A stretch of DNA of 64,000 nt from Vibrio methylphosphonaticus (GCF_023634655.1 NZ_JAMKMS010000007.1:62001-126000), one strand, 5' to 3'. Positions 18,929 through 28,871 are shown, counted from the stretch's first letter. The notes: generated by a model from the sequence alone, not told the origin. A program made the numbers and translations.

Positions 18929-19298
18929 AGTCACTATTATCTCACTAATTACTGATGATTTTTATCATGTAAACGCATTGTTTTTTCTCTATATAGCGAG
19001 GCAATATGCCCTTTTTTTTTATAGGATATAAAGTGAATCTTGTCGTTTTCTTGCATACATGATGTTCCAAATGAGCATGCGAAATTTTCAAGTTGTCATT
19101 AATGAATTGAATTTGGATTGGCTTCCGGTTTGGTTATTTCTTGTCTCGATAGTTTGTTATTTTGTAGGAGTATTCGTGTTACAGAATGAGAAATAGTATA
19201 TCGGGGTTCTTATAGCGTGATCTTAAGTCCAATCATAGCTTGGGTGAATGGCTGTATTGTATTTATGATTTAGTCTTCCATTTTTCGTGGGAGGTAAA
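18929..19298. other. Rest of the intergenic region before the protease gene
   Basis: AT-rich DNA with no convincing gene on either strand. It should contain the promoter of the protease gene. A GGGAGG ribosome-binding site at 19289-19294 precedes the ATG at 19299; I see no other clear site. Confidence 0.5.
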
Positions 19299-22025
19299 AT
19301 GAGAAAAAGTGCAGTAATGGTAGCCTTTCTGGCGGGGTTAGTCGGTTGCGGTGATGGGTCTGATTCTGAGACGGTCGCCCCTACTAAAACACCCGTTCAG
19401 CTTGCGTTAGAAAGTGGCGATGCGTCATTAGTTGACGATGCGAATGATTTTATCCATGCGAGCCAATCTTTGGTGGCGACTTATAAGCGTACGTATAACG
19501 GCATTAAAAATGAATTAGCGCAAGACAGCAGTGGCAGAGATTTATCTGATTTACATTGGGATCCTACCCATGATGCGGCAATACTCTCGCCCACCTATGG
19601 GTTTAATGACACCATTTTAACCACTAATAAAGCAATGAATACCGGGTATGATGATAAGGTATTGAGCATTGGTGTCGCGGGTATTACATCAAAGAATGTG
19701 CGTTACGCCGCGCTTGGGAGCAACCCATTCCGCACGAAGCAGCGCTTTCCTGATTCAGTGAATCAACCAATGGAGAAATGGGTAGAAAATTTGCTGCAAT
19801 GGGTTATGTCTTCAAATCAAGCACCGAAACGCATTGTATTAGCCCAGTTTGATCAGTCCCACTATTTTCCCGATGCTCAGGCGACTCGAAATTGGTTAAC
19901 AGGCACCTATTCAGAATCATTGCTGATGAATGGCGATAATGAATGTGATGGTGCGCTGTTACTTACGTGCTTGCAAGACAAGCCTGATGTATTGATGTTA
20001 TCCCAGAAGCTAAACGCTGGAGATGATATCGACTCAGTGTTAGAGGGGGTGGATTATGCTTTAGAGCATGACATTCCAGTGTTGTATTTTCATTTAGATG
20101 GCGGCATAACCGACCTTGGAAGTGAACTGTTTGAGCGACTTCATATCAGTTATGTAGGTGATAACTATTGGCGTAAGCTTGGCTTAACAAATTGGGATCC
20201 GGTTGCTCTTATCGACAAAGTACCGGACGCGATACTACAGCAGCAAGCGCTTTTACAGCGGCTAGAGCTTGATAATTTTAGCGTTGATCTTCGTTTATGC
20301 GATGATAAGTCTTGTGAGATAGACTCTAAGATGGCAGAGCAGTTTTATCCCGCTGCTGATAGCATACGCCAGCATCTAAATAGGCTTGATAATAGTAAAG
20401 TCGATTTATTTGGCAACTCTGATTATGCCTATGAAAAGTTATTGGTGTTGCTCGCCGATCATTACCGTCAATCGGTTCAATTTCCTATGGACAAAAACAG
20501 TACTGATACGCTTGATTTTTTGAAGTCCTATTTTAGTGATTACACTCAATACCATACTCGCAAGCTTAATCCAGCTCAGCCAAGTTTAGGGAATTTTAGT
20601 ACGCAATCTTTTGAAGATACCCCTCTAGTTAATAAAGTGGTATCACTGGAATCGAAACGTAGTTTCCGTTCTGCGGGCGTGTATGCCATTCCCGGTCAAA
20701 CTTTTAAGGTGACGCGTCGAGATAATCACCAAGTGACGACATCGATTGTCCTAAATACCTTACGCAGCGGGGCAACGCATGAATTCTCCAGTAATGGAGG
20801 TTACGCAAGACCTAAATTTTTGACCTCGACGAGCTACCAAGTTGAACCTGGAGAGACAATTTATTTAACCTCGGCGTATGGCGGTACTGTGCAAGTTCAG
20901 TTCGATGCCAATGATGTCTCTGTCGAGCTTTATTTCGAAAATGTGGCTCAGCACCCTGTGTGGCGAAGCGAAGCCGATAACGATGCGTTTATCGCACAGC
21001 TTAAGTCTGCTCAGTTTGATTGGGCGGAATTAATCACCCCAGGGTTTGAGGTACACTCTAAGGCTGACAAAATGTTGGAGTCTGTGAGCTCAACAGATTG
21101 GGTGCAGCCTCAAGATATGGCGTTGGCTACAGAACGCTATATGCATAATTTTCCACACGCATTAGCGGGTTTCCAGGGACCTGGCATTGATACAATCGAT
21201 GAGATCCACCAATACGGAAAAGATCAAGGCTGGACTACTGAAACCATTGATATTGTTAAACATATGAACGCCGACCAAGCAACATGTGGTTACGGATGTT
21301 CCGGTAATCCCTATGATGCTTATTGGGCGTTTCATCCGCTTGGCCATGGTGACTTGCATGAGCTTGGTCATGGCTTAGAAAAAGGGCGCTTTCGATTTAT
21401 CGGCTGGGATGGGCACTCTACAACGAACTATTACTCCTACTACAGTAAGTCTCGTTATTATGTGGATACAGGGAAGGTATCTTCGTGCCAAGGGCTCGAT
21501 TTTAAAGGGCAATTTGAATTACTGCAGCAAAGCCGATTGCAAGCGGATCCAAACGCGTTCATGGCGCAGCAAAATCAAATGGGCTGGAGTTGGGGAGCGC
21601 GTGTCTACATACAAATGATGATGTCAGCTCAGCAGGAAGGGATCTTGAAGAATGGTTGGCATCTGCTAGGTCGTTTGCACTTGATTGAACGCGAATTTAC
21701 TCGACTTAAATCCAGTGAAACTCTCTGGGAAGAGCGCAAAGCGTCGATTGGTTTTGCTCATTACTCTCAGGCAGAAGCGAATGCGTTGAATAATAATGAT
21801 TGGTTATTGGTGGCGTTAAGTTACATCACTCAGCGAGACATGCGTAACTACCTTGATATGTGGGGTTTTAGCTTCACTGATAAAGCGTTACAACAAGTGG
21901 CTACAATGAGTTTGGATGTGATGCCAATGACTTACTTTGCCACATCATCACAGGGGTATTGTTTGGACGAGTTTGCTACCAATCCGGTCAGTATTAATGG
22001 AAGCAACGTTTGGCCACTTAATTAG
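19299..22025 (+). CDS. ImpA-like HExxH metalloprotease lipoprotein
   Basis: A 908-aa secreted or surface protein. It starts with a lipoprotein signal (MRKSAVMVAFLAGLVGCG, lipobox LVGC with Cys16), so it should be lipid-anchored. The zinc-protease motif HELGH is at 687-691 with a further Glu at 694; HPLGHGD just before it adds more histidines. The length and motif placement resemble P. aeruginosa ImpA (peptidase family M88), an immunomodulating protease that cuts glycoproteins; substrate specificity here is unknown. The ATG at 19299 is preferred over the in-frame GTG at 19287 because GGGAGG precedes it. It is divergent from the chitin operon, in the neighbourhood where V. cholerae has chiS. 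Cysteine pairs (CDDKSCE, CGYGC) suggest disulfides. Confidence 0.75.
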   Translation: MRKSAVMVAFLAGLVGCGDGSDSETVAPTKTPVQLALESGDASLVDDANDFIHASQSLVATYKRTYNGIKNELAQDSSGRDLSDLHWDPTHDAAILSPTYGFNDTILTTNKAMNTGYDDKVLSIGVAGITSKNVRYAALGSNPFRTKQRFPDSVNQPMEKWVENLLQWVMSSNQAPKRIVLAQFDQSHYFPDAQATRNWLTGTYSESLLMNGDNECDGALLLTCLQDKPDVLMLSQKLNAGDDIDSVLEGVDYALEHDIPVLYFHLDGGITDLGSELFERLHISYVGDNYWRKLGLTNWDPVALIDKVPDAILQQQALLQRLELDNFSVDLRLCDDKSCEIDSKMAEQFYPAADSIRQHLNRLDNSKVDLFGNSDYAYEKLLVLLADHYRQSVQFPMDKNSTDTLDFLKSYFSDYTQYHTRKLNPAQPSLGNFSTQSFEDTPLVNKVVSLESKRSFRSAGVYAIPGQTFKVTRRDNHQVTTSIVLNTLRSGATHEFSSNGGYARPKFLTSTSYQVEPGETIYLTSAYGGTVQVQFDANDVSVELYFENVAQHPVWRSEADNDAFIAQLKSAQFDWAELITPGFEVHSKADKMLESVSSTDWVQPQDMALATERYMHNFPHALAGFQGPGIDTIDEIHQYGKDQGWTTETIDIVKHMNADQATCGYGCSGNPYDAYWAFHPLGHGDLHELGHGLEKGRFRFIGWDGHSTTNYYSYYSKSRYYVDTGKVSSCQGLDFKGQFELLQQSRLQADPNAFMAQQNQMGWSWGARVYIQMMMSAQQEGILKNGWHLLGRLHLIEREFTRLKSSETLWEERKASIGFAHYSQAEANALNNNDWLLVALSYITQRDMRNYLDMWGFSFTDKALQQVATMSLDVMPMTYFATSSQGYCLDEFATNPVSINGSNVWPLN

Positions 22026-22119
22026 TATAAAATTCCTGAGCATCAGCGCACTAGAATCATAAGTAGAAAGTGTTAGATAGGCAGGGGGCTTTCTTGAGCC
22101 GATTGACCTCTGTCATTTC

Positions 22120-22413
22120 TTATACCTCAGCTCCCGGTTGTTCATGCTGTGATGAATGTCTTTGTGAGTCACTTACCCGGGTGCTTGGTAAGTCAATGTT
22201 CATGATGGCTTTGGCAAGGAAGTAAGGTGGTATGAGGAAAATCAGAAAACTGAATGATTCGTGAAATAGTAATGTCGCGATACTTGCTTCGTTACTGAAA
22301 TAGGCAAGCGCACCTAACATATCGAGTAATATACCCAGTGATGCTAACGCAACAGAGATAATGAGCCCCAGCCCTAATGCATCTCTTAATATTGGTTTAG
22401 ATAGCCTCATCAT
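22120..22413 (-). CDS. Small two-helix inner-membrane protein, unknown
   Basis: A 97-aa protein that I do not recognise. It has two hydrophobic segments (about residues 12-38 and 50-70) and a charged, histidine-rich tail (SQRHSSQHEQ). It converges with the protease gene and stands alone. A perfect FNR-type box lies 58-71 bp upstream of the start codon, so expression may respond to low oxygen. Confidence 0.55.
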   Translation of the reverse strand: MMRLSKPILRDALGLGLIISVALASLGILLDMLGALAYFSNEASIATLLFHESFSFLIFLIPPYFLAKAIMNIDLPSTRVSDSQRHSSQHEQPGAEV

Positions 22414-22470
22414 CGATCCTCTTTCCTTGTTTACTTTCCTATAAGTTACGCTTCAAATACACCGTAAATA

Positions 22471-22484
22471 TTGATATGCATCAA
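22471..22484 (-). promoter_or_regulatory. FNR-type box
   Basis: TTGAT-ATGC-ATCAA is a perfect match to the FNR consensus TTGAT-N4-ATCAA. The centre is 64.5 bp upstream of the 97-aa membrane-protein start, and a weak -10 (TAACTT, minus strand) lies at class-II spacing. Confidence 0.55.
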
Positions 22485-22690
22485 TACTTATATTGGATGA
22501 GTTGCAATCTAATAGTGCGATAATTGTTGTTTGTTAGGTTGTTGAAACTAGTTATCTGGTGAGGGGCTATATCGTTTGTCCCATGTTGATATCGGAGTTG
22601 TTACTTTGCCGACGTTTTTATTATTCTTTTAGGGCGATGAGTGAATTCAATTAATGACAATTGAAGCTGAATCTATTCAGCTTGCTATAA

Positions 22691-22760
22691 GTGATAAGTG
22701 ATAAGTGATAAGTGATAAGTGATAAGTGATAAGTGATAAGTGATAAGTGATAAGTGATAA
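22691..22760. repeat. Tandem repeat GTGATAA x10
   Basis: Ten perfect head-to-tail copies of the 7-bp unit GTGATAA (70 bp), flanked on both sides by partial CTATA sequence. It lies downstream of the tRNA terminator, outside any supported gene. Reading frames through it are artefacts of the repeat. Copy number is likely to vary between strains. Confidence 0.95.
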
Positions 22761-22781
22761 GTGCTATAAATAGCAGAAACG

Positions 22782-22818
22782 AAAAAGGCTTGAGAAACGA
22801 ATCGCTTCTCAAGCCTTT
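22782..22818 (-). terminator. Terminator after the tRNA gene
   Basis: A 13-bp perfect stem (AAAGGCTTGAGAA with TTCTCAAGCCTTT) with a 9-nt loop, followed by a T run on the minus strand, just beyond the tRNA 3' end. Confidence 0.85.
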
Positions 22819-22823
22819 AAACT

Positions 22824-22899
22824 TGGTGGCCCCTCGCAGACTTGAACTGCGGACCAATCGATTATGAGTCGACTGCTCTAACCACTGAGCTAAGGGGCC
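22824..22899 (-). tRNA. ileX: tRNA-Ile2 (anticodon CAU, lysidine-modified)
   Basis: A 76-nt cloverleaf on the minus strand with encoded CCA. The acceptor is GGCCCCT/AGGGGCC, the D-arm contains AGCTCAGTGGTTAGAGC and the anticodon loop CTCATAA gives CAU. The body is nearly identical to E. coli ileX, whose C34 is changed to lysidine by TilS to read AUA. Generic tools often label it tRNA-Met. It lies directly downstream of rpoD. Confidence 0.9.
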
Positions 22900-22995
22900 T
22901 TATAGGGCAATGATTATAGGGGATGGCAGGTGAGCTGTCTAGACGTAACTAGGGCTAATTGCGTTTGCTTTTTAATCACTTAAACCGATAGAAAC

Positions 22996-23023
22996 AAAAA
23001 AGGTGAGCTAGTGCTCACCTTTT
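22996..23023 (-). terminator. rpoD terminator
   Basis: AAGGTGAGC and GCTCACCTT pair around a short loop and are followed by T residues on the minus strand, 18 bp after the rpoD stop. Confidence 0.85.
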
Positions 23024-23041
23024 GTCTGATTTTTACCTGAC

Positions 23042-24889
23042 TTATTCGTCTAGGAAGCTACGCAGAGTTTCTGAGCGGCTAGGGTGACGCAGTTTTCGCA
23101 ATGCTTTTGCTTCGATTTGACGAATACGCTCACGCGTTACATCGAACTGTTTGCCCACTTCTTCAAGCGTGTGGTCAGTGTTCATATCGATACCAAAACG
23201 CATACGCAGTACTTTTGCTTCACGAGGCGTTAGACCCGCTAGAACATCTTTTGTTGCGACTCGTAGGCTCGTCATTGTTGCTGAGTCTAGAGGCAGTTCT
23301 AGTGTGGTATCCTCGATAAAGTCACCTAGATGCGAATCTTCGTCGTCACCAATTGGTGTCTCCATTGAGATTGGCTCTTTGGCAATTTTAAGTACTTTGC
23401 GAATTTTGTCTTCAGGCATTTGCATGCGTTCAGCCAACTCTTCAGGAAGAGGCTCACGGCCCATTTCTTGAAGCATTTGACGAGAGATACGATTCAGTTT
23501 GTTGATCGTTTCGATCATGTGAACTGGAATACGGATCGTACGTGCTTGGTCGGCGATTGAACGTGTGATTGCTTGACGAATCCACCATGTCGCATATGTC
23601 GAGAACTTGTAACCACGACGGTATTCAAATTTATCAACAGCTTTCATCAAACCGATGTTACCTTCTTGGATAAGATCCAAGAATTGAAGACCACGGTTGG
23701 TGTACTTCTTAGCAATCGAAATTACCAGACGTAAGTTCGCTTCAACCATCTCTTTCTTCGCACGACGAGCTTTCGCTTCACCGATAGACATGCGACGGCT
23801 GATGTCTTTGATGTTTTGTACTGAAAGCGACGTTTCTTCTTCGATGATATCCAGCTTTTGGATAGAACGACGAATGTCATTTTCGTAACGTCTGATTTTT
23901 TCAGCGTATGGCTTATCAGAAGCAAGTACTTCGTCTAACCATGCTTCATTCGACTCATTACCTGTGAATAGCGTAATGAAAGATTTCTTCGGCATTTTGC
24001 CGTATTCAACCGCTTGACGCATGATCAAACGTTCTTGAGTACGAACACGATCCATTGACGTGCGCAGCTCGTTCACTAGGTGATCAAACTGTTTTGGCGT
24101 TAGACGGAATTCTCTGAAGACTTCTTGTACCAAACCGTGAGACTTAGCCACTTGTGGGCTATCGTAACCATGCTCATTGATAACAAGTTGAAGGTCTTGG
24201 TAAGTATTGCGCAGTGCAGTGAACTTCTCTAAAGCAAGTTCTGGATCAATACCTACATCTTCTTCTTCATCGTCTTCGTCAGAGTCGTCTTCGCCTTCTT
24301 TATCTTCGTCTTCAAGATCAGATTCAGCAAGTTCTGAACCGATATGAGTCGCAGTAGGAGCGGTGGTGCCATCGTCATCAGGGTCAACGAAGCCAGAGAT
24401 AACGTCAGTAAGACGTAGCTCTTCTGCTTGAACTTTATCAAACTGCTCAAGAATATAAGGGATAGTACCAGGGTACTCAGCAACAGAGGCTTGTACTTGG
24501 TTGATACCGTCTTCGATACGCTTAGCAATATCGATTTCGCCTTCGCGAGTCAATAGCTCAACGGTACCCATTTCACGCATGTACATGCGAACTGGGTCAG
24601 TCGTGCGGCCAATTTCACTTTCTACGCTTGAAAGTGCAGCTGCAGCCGCTTCGGCTGCGTCTTCATCGGTGATAGACTGTTCATCACTCAGAGCAAGGTC
24701 ATCGGCATCTGGGGCAGTTTCTACTACCTTGATACCCATGTCATTAATCATCTGAATAATATCTTCTACCTGCTCAGAATCGACAATCTCTTCAGGTAGG
24801 TGGTCATTTACTTCTGCGTAGGTCAGATAGCCTTGTTCCTTGCCCTTGATGACAAGCAGTTTTAGCTGTGACTGCGGATTTTGCTCCAT
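23042..24889 (-). CDS. rpoD: RNA polymerase primary sigma factor sigma-70
   Basis: Housekeeping sigma factor, 615 aa, directing RNA polymerase to vegetative promoters. Region 1.1 is at the N terminus. A non-conserved insert near 195-220 carries an acidic run ([11 protein letters not shown]). Regions 2.1-2.4 contain [19 protein letters not shown], used in melting and -10 recognition. Region 4.2 near the C terminus contains [18 protein letters not shown] for -35 recognition. It is the last gene of the macromolecular-synthesis cluster rpsU-yqeY-dnaG-rpoD. Confidence 0.98.
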   Translation of the reverse strand: MEQNPQSQLKLLVIKGKEQGYLTYAEVNDHLPEEIVDSEQVEDIIQMINDMGIKVVETAPDADDLALSDEQSITDEDAAEAAAAALSSVESEIGRTTDPVRMYMREMGTVELLTREGEIDIAKRIEDGINQVQASVAEYPGTIPYILEQFDKVQAEELRLTDVISGFVDPDDDGTTAPTATHIGSELAESDLEDEDKEGEDDSDEDDEEEDVGIDPELALEKFTALRNTYQDLQLVINEHGYDSPQVAKSHGLVQEVFREFRLTPKQFDHLVNELRTSMDRVRTQERLIMRQAVEYGKMPKKSFITLFTGNESNEAWLDEVLASDKPYAEKIRRYENDIRRSIQKLDIIEEETSLSVQNIKDISRRMSIGEAKARRAKKEMVEANLRLVISIAKKYTNRGLQFLDLIQEGNIGLMKAVDKFEYRRGYKFSTYATWWIRQAITRSIADQARTIRIPVHMIETINKLNRISRQMLQEMGREPLPEELAERMQMPEDKIRKVLKIAKEPISMETPIGDDEDSHLGDFIEDTTLELPLDSATMTSLRVATKDVLAGLTPREAKVLRMRFGIDMNTDHTLEEVGKQFDVTRERIRQIEAKALRKLRHPSRSETLRSFLDE

Positions 24890-24986
24890 AGACGATATCC
24901 AACTTAGATCTAGTGAAGGGTTTAGTATGCGAAATGCAAACCATTAATAGTAACAAATTTATTTGTTGCTGACTAAATAAATAGGG

Positions 24987-26744
24987 TTACGCTTTTAAAT
25001 CTAGCATCAAGGCTAGCAGCTCCCGTTTTTCATCGACTGATAAGCCGACGCTTCTTTCTTTAGCCTGCAGGTTTTCGATTTGTTGTTCTACGCATTGGGC
25101 GAGTATTCTGTCCAATGAGTCAATAAATACATCTTCTTGGTTGTCATCGTCGACCTGGAGATCCCAACTCGCGAGACGAGACAGAAGCGCCTCATTTTTT
25201 GTATTACGCCAATGCTCAAGCAGTTGACCTGTAGTCATATGGGGGTGTGTTTGACATTTATCAACCACTTCGCCCAATAAATTTAATCCAGGAAGTGATA
25301 AATCTCTCACTGTGGATAGATCCGGTACCATTTCAGCATAGCTCGGATTTTGCAAAAGTAGAGCGATAACATCACGCATAGGGGTGCGTTTTATCGCTTT
25401 CTGCGGTTGTGGTCGCGTTTCTGCGGACGCTTTTCGTGCTCGTCTTAACTGATTATCAAAGCCGGTACGTTCATCCAAACGTTTTTCTAATAGCTCTTGG
25501 AAGTAAATATCAGGGATCTTATTAATCAGTTCACTCGACAGCGCTCTTAATGCCGACTTACCTTCATTAGATCCTAAATTGAGTTTATTTAGCTCAATGA
25601 GGTTATCGAATAAGTAAGAGGACAGGGGAGTTGCATTCGCTATTTGTTCTTCAAGCGCGGCTTTACCGTATTTACGGACGTAGCTGTCTGGATCTTCACC
25701 ATCGGGCAAAAACAGGAATTTTAATGTATTGCCTGACTTTAGATGAGGTAAGGCATTTTCAAGAGCACGCCAAGCGGCATCGCGACCAGCTCGGTCACCA
25801 TCGTAACAACACACAACGGTATTGGTTTGGCGAAATAGAACTTGTAGGTGATCACCCGTGGTGGACGTCCCTAGTGAGGCAACGGAGTAATCTACATCGT
25901 ATTGTGCAAGGGCAACCACATCCATGTAGCCTTCTACTACAAGGATTTGTGGCGGCTCTCGGTACGCTTGCAGCACTTCGTATAGGCCGTAAAGCTCTTT
26001 ACCTTTATGGAAAATTGGCGTCTCAGGGGAGTTGAGGTATTTCGGTGTATCGTTGCCGAGGACACGACCACCAAAACCGATAACACGTCCACGTTTGTCC
26101 CTGATAGGAAACATAATACGACCACGGAAGCGATCGTAGCGGTTGCCTTTGTCGTTTTCGATCAGCATGCCACCAGACACAAGCATGTCCTGAGCCGCTT
26201 TTTGTTGCCCAAAGTTTTTACGGATGTTGTCCCATTCGTCGGGGACATAGCCGATACCAAACTTTTGAACGATTTCACCAGAAAGCCCACGCCCTTTTAG
26301 ATAGTCGATGGCAATTTTGTTTGCCGAGACTTTCAATTGATCTTTGTAGTACTGGCCAATAGCCGTCATAAGATCATATAAGGATCGTTTTTGCTCACTG
26401 TTAGCAGTGGGCCCTTTGCTGAAAGCGCTGTTACCGTTTCTTTGTTCTCTCGGCACTTCGAGTCCGATGGATGAAGCAAGATCTTCAATCGCTTCAACAA
26501 ACTCAAGTCGATCATATTCCATAAGGAAATCAATAGCATTGCCGTGCACACCACAGCCAAAGCAGTGGTAGAACTGCTTCTCTTGGCTAACGCTAAAAGA
26601 GGGGGTTTTTTCGTTATGGAAGGGACAGCATGCGCCGTAGTTCTTACCTTGTTTCTTTAGTTTTACGCGCGCATCAACAATATCGACAATATCCAGTCGA
26701 GCTAATAGATCGTCAATAAAGTGGCGAGGAATAATTCCGGACAT
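24987..26744 (-). CDS. dnaG: DNA primase
   Basis: Makes RNA primers for replication. The 585-aa protein has an N-terminal CHC2 zinc finger (CCPFHNEKTPSFSV ... CFGCG, residues about 39-64), a TOPRIM catalytic core (LVVEGYMDVVAL with the conserved Glu, CYDGDRAGRDAA with the DxD-type acidic residues) and a C-terminal DnaB-binding domain. It lies between yqeY and rpoD, a standard arrangement. A terminator-like hairpin after yqeY would limit its expression relative to rpsU, as known in E. coli. Confidence 0.97.
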   Translation of the reverse strand: MSGIIPRHFIDDLLARLDIVDIVDARVKLKKQGKNYGACCPFHNEKTPSFSVSQEKQFYHCFGCGVHGNAIDFLMEYDRLEFVEAIEDLASSIGLEVPREQRNGNSAFSKGPTANSEQKRSLYDLMTAIGQYYKDQLKVSANKIAIDYLKGRGLSGEIVQKFGIGYVPDEWDNIRKNFGQQKAAQDMLVSGGMLIENDKGNRYDRFRGRIMFPIRDKRGRVIGFGGRVLGNDTPKYLNSPETPIFHKGKELYGLYEVLQAYREPPQILVVEGYMDVVALAQYDVDYSVASLGTSTTGDHLQVLFRQTNTVVCCYDGDRAGRDAAWRALENALPHLKSGNTLKFLFLPDGEDPDSYVRKYGKAALEEQIANATPLSSYLFDNLIELNKLNLGSNEGKSALRALSSELINKIPDIYFQELLEKRLDERTGFDNQLRRARKASAETRPQPQKAIKRTPMRDVIALLLQNPSYAEMVPDLSTVRDLSLPGLNLLGEVVDKCQTHPHMTTGQLLEHWRNTKNEALLSRLASWDLQVDDDNQEDVFIDSLDRILAQCVEQQIENLQAKERSVGLSVDEKRELLALMLDLKA

Positions 26745-26794
26745 AAAACCTTTTACAACAAAGAAGTCACCCTTTATTAGGGTTGAGATACAAA

Positions 26795-26827
26795 CAAGCC
26801 GTGCACTCCAGAGGATAGCACGGCTTG
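26795..26827 (-). terminator. Partial terminator between yqeY and dnaG
   Basis: CAAGCCGTGC and GCACGGCTTG form a 10-bp stem with a 13-nt loop, followed by TTTGT on the minus strand. It resembles the intra-operon terminator of the E. coli rpsU-dnaG-rpoD operon that keeps primase low. Confidence 0.75.
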
Positions 26828-26846
26828 CTGCAATTTGGTTGGGTGA

Positions 26847-27290
26847 CTAAGCCAGTTTAGCGCGAACTAAACCACTTACTTTCCCCATGTCTGCTCGGCC
26901 TTGAATTTGCGGCTTCAGCACGCCCATTACTTTGCCCATGTCTTGCATGCCAGCTGCACCAGATTCAGTAATAGCGCTAACAATAAGTGCTGTTACTTCG
27001 TCTTCCGTCAGTGGTTGAGGCATAAAGTCCTCAAGAACGGTAATTTCGGCTTTCTCTGCATCTGCTAGATCTTGACGATTCGCAGCTTCAAACTGAGAGA
27101 CAGAATCGCGACGTTGTTTAACCATTTTTGTCAGGATAGCAAGGATGTCATCGTCGTTCAGAGTGATCCGTTCGTCGACTTCACGTTGCTTAATGGCTGA
27201 CAAGGCTAAACGAATAGTGCCAAGGCGAGCTTTGTCCTTGGCTTTCATCGCAATTTTTTGCTCTTCTTTGAGTTGTTCAATAAGAGCCAT
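26847..27290 (-). CDS. yqeY: YqeY / GatB-tail family protein
   Basis: A 147-aa YqeY-family protein. The family shares its fold with the C-terminal tail of the GatB amidotransferase subunit and is thought to bind tRNA or help aminoacyl-tRNA metabolism; its precise job is not established. The family motifs QRRDSVSQFEAANRQDLADAE and the C-terminal VMGVLKPQIQGRADMGKVSGLVRAKL are clear. It is inserted between rpsU and dnaG, usual for vibrios and not for E. coli. Confidence 0.92.
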   Translation of the reverse strand: MALIEQLKEEQKIAMKAKDKARLGTIRLALSAIKQREVDERITLNDDDILAILTKMVKQRRDSVSQFEAANRQDLADAEKAEITVLEDFMPQPLTEDEVTALIVSAITESGAAGMQDMGKVMGVLKPQIQGRADMGKVSGLVRAKLA

Positions 27291-27317
27291 AACTAAATTC
27301 CTACTGGGACCTAGTTA

Positions 27318-27533
27318 TTAGTACAGGCGAACGCGACGTGCGTTTTCGCGAGCTAGCTTCTTAGCGTGACGCTTTTGAGCAGCTGCTTTAGCGCGTTTAC
27401 GTACTGTAGTAGGTTTTTCATAGTGCTCACGACGACGCACTTCAGAAAGGATACCTGCTTTTTCGCAAGAGCGCTTGAAACGACGTAGTGCAACGTCGAA
27501 CGGTTCGTTTTCACGTACTTTAACTACTGGCAT
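27318..27533 (-). CDS. rpsU: Ribosomal protein S21
   Basis: Small basic 30S-subunit protein, 71 aa, the normal length. It begins [20 protein letters not shown] and ends in an Arg/Lys-rich tail. It takes part in mRNA recognition at initiation. First gene of the macromolecular-synthesis cluster, with its own promoter about 115 bp upstream, divergent from tsaD. Confidence 0.98.
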
Positions 27534-27646
27534 ATGCCTTTCACCTCAGGGTTTAACTGTTCATTAATGCTGGTGCTTTTGTTGTTAGGGCTAAGGATTC
27601 CCTTAGTTCTAAGCGGTAAACCAGCTAAATCAAAAATGGTGCGGAA

Positions 27647-27675
27647 TTTTAATCCGATCAGATAGGCTTTGTAAA
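27647..27675 (-). promoter_or_regulatory. Candidate sigma-70 promoter of rpsU
   Basis: On the minus strand TTTACA (27675-27670) and TTAAAA (27652-27647) are separated by exactly 17 bp. This implies an untranslated leader of about 105-110 nt before rpsU. Confidence 0.5.
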
Positions 27676-27765
27676 GCACTTTTCCGCCTATGTCTTGTAC
27701 AAAATTTGTTTGAGACGCGATGACGAGGTAATATTGCGCCAATTTCGAAATAAGTCGAGAACATT

Positions 27766-28782
27766 ATGCGCATTCTAGGTATTGAAACCTCTTGTGATGA
27801 AACTGGTATTGCCATCTATGATGACGAAAAAGGTTTACTTTCACATCAACTTTATAGCCAGGTGAAACTGCACGCCGATTACGGAGGCGTTGTACCAGAG
27901 TTGGCTTCTCGTGATCATGTTAAAAAAACGATCCCGTTGATCAAAGCGGCGCTGGCAGAAGCCAATTTAACGCCAAAGGATCTTGATGGTGTTGCTTACA
28001 CTTCCGGGCCAGGGTTAGTCGGTGCGTTATTGGTTGGCACGACCATTGGTCGCAGCATGGCTTACGCTTGGGGTGTACCCGCGGTGCCTGTGCATCATAT
28101 GGAAGGTCACTTACTGGCACCCATGCTAGAAGACAACCCACCACCCTTTCCTTTTATTGCTTTACTTGTTTCTGGCGGTCACACCATGATCGTCGAAGTT
28201 AATGGTATTGGTGATTATAAGATCTTGGGTGAGTCCATTGATGATGCCGCTGGTGAAGCCTTTGATAAAACGGCGAAGCTGATGGGCTTGGATTATCCAG
28301 GTGGACCTTTATTGTCTAAGCTTGCCGATAAAGGAACAAAAGGGCGCTTTAAGTTCCCACGGCCGATGACAGATCGTCCGGGTTTGGATATGAGCTTCTC
28401 TGGTCTTAAAACGTTCGCGGCGAATACGATTAGAGCCAATGATGATGATGAACAGACTCGTGCTGATATTGCCTACGCGTTCCAAGAGGCAGTGTGTGAT
28501 ACGTTGGCGATCAAATGTAAACGTGCACTCAAGCAAACGGGTATGAAGCGTATCGTGATTGCTGGTGGGGTGAGTGCCAATACCTTTTTACGTCAAGAGC
28601 TTGAAGCGTTAGCAAAAAAAGTCGGTGGCGAAGTCTATTACCCACGTACTGAGTTTTGTACCGATAATGGTGCGATGATTGCTTATGCCGGCATGCAGCG
28701 CCTAAAAAATGGCGACGTGGCCGATATGGCCGTTGAAGCGACGCCACGCTGGCCAATTGATCAGTTAACACCGATCAAGTAA
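27766..28782 (+). CDS. tsaD: tRNA N6-threonylcarbamoyladenosine synthase subunit TsaD
   Basis: Catalytic subunit for t6A37 modification of ANN-decoding tRNAs; works with TsaB, TsaC and TsaE in the cytoplasm. The 338-aa protein has the Kae1/TsaD ASKHA fold, with N-terminal [17 protein letters not shown], the metal-binding HHMEGH histidines near 111-115, the LVSGGHT loop and the C-terminal [12 protein letters not shown] motif. It is divergent from rpsU and shares a ~230-bp promoter region with it. This is the usual gammaproteobacterial arrangement. Confidence 0.97.
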   Translation: MRILGIETSCDETGIAIYDDEKGLLSHQLYSQVKLHADYGGVVPELASRDHVKKTIPLIKAALAEANLTPKDLDGVAYTSGPGLVGALLVGTTIGRSMAYAWGVPAVPVHHMEGHLLAPMLEDNPPPFPFIALLVSGGHTMIVEVNGIGDYKILGESIDDAAGEAFDKTAKLMGLDYPGGPLLSKLADKGTKGRFKFPRPMTDRPGLDMSFSGLKTFAANTIRANDDDEQTRADIAYAFQEAVCDTLAIKCKRALKQTGMKRIVIAGGVSANTFLRQELEALAKKVGGEVYYPRTEFCTDNGAMIAYAGMQRLKNGDVADMAVEATPRWPIDQLTPIK

Positions 28783-28845
28783 TCAGCGCTTAGGTATAGC
28801 GAAAACGAATGTTGTCGTGATGCCATTGTGCAATGTTAAGAGAAT

Positions 28846-28871
28846 AAGGTCACGTAAGTGGCCTTTTTTAT
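28846..28871 (+). terminator. tsaD terminator
   Basis: AAGGTCAC and GTGGCCTT pair (one G-U) around GTAA, followed by a T tract. Confidence 0.75.

Noticed and set aside
22464..22490. HapR/LuxR quorum-sensing site at TATTGATATGCATCAATA
   Set aside because: The half-sites are 4 bp apart rather than the 6 bp of the HapR/LuxR consensus; the spacing fits FNR exactly.
22691..22760. CRISPR array
   Set aside because: The repeats are 7 bp with no spacers and there are no cas genes in the window.
22651..22857. 68-aa open reading frame over the GTGATAA repeat
   Set aside because: It consists mostly of repeat translation and runs into the tRNA gene; there is no ribosome-binding site.
22824..22899. Calling the CAU tRNA an initiator or elongator tRNA-Met
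   Set aside because: Acceptor stem and body match the E. coli ileX tRNA-Ile2 almost throughout, and the initiator features (C1-A72 mismatch, three G-C pairs in the anticodon stem) are absent.
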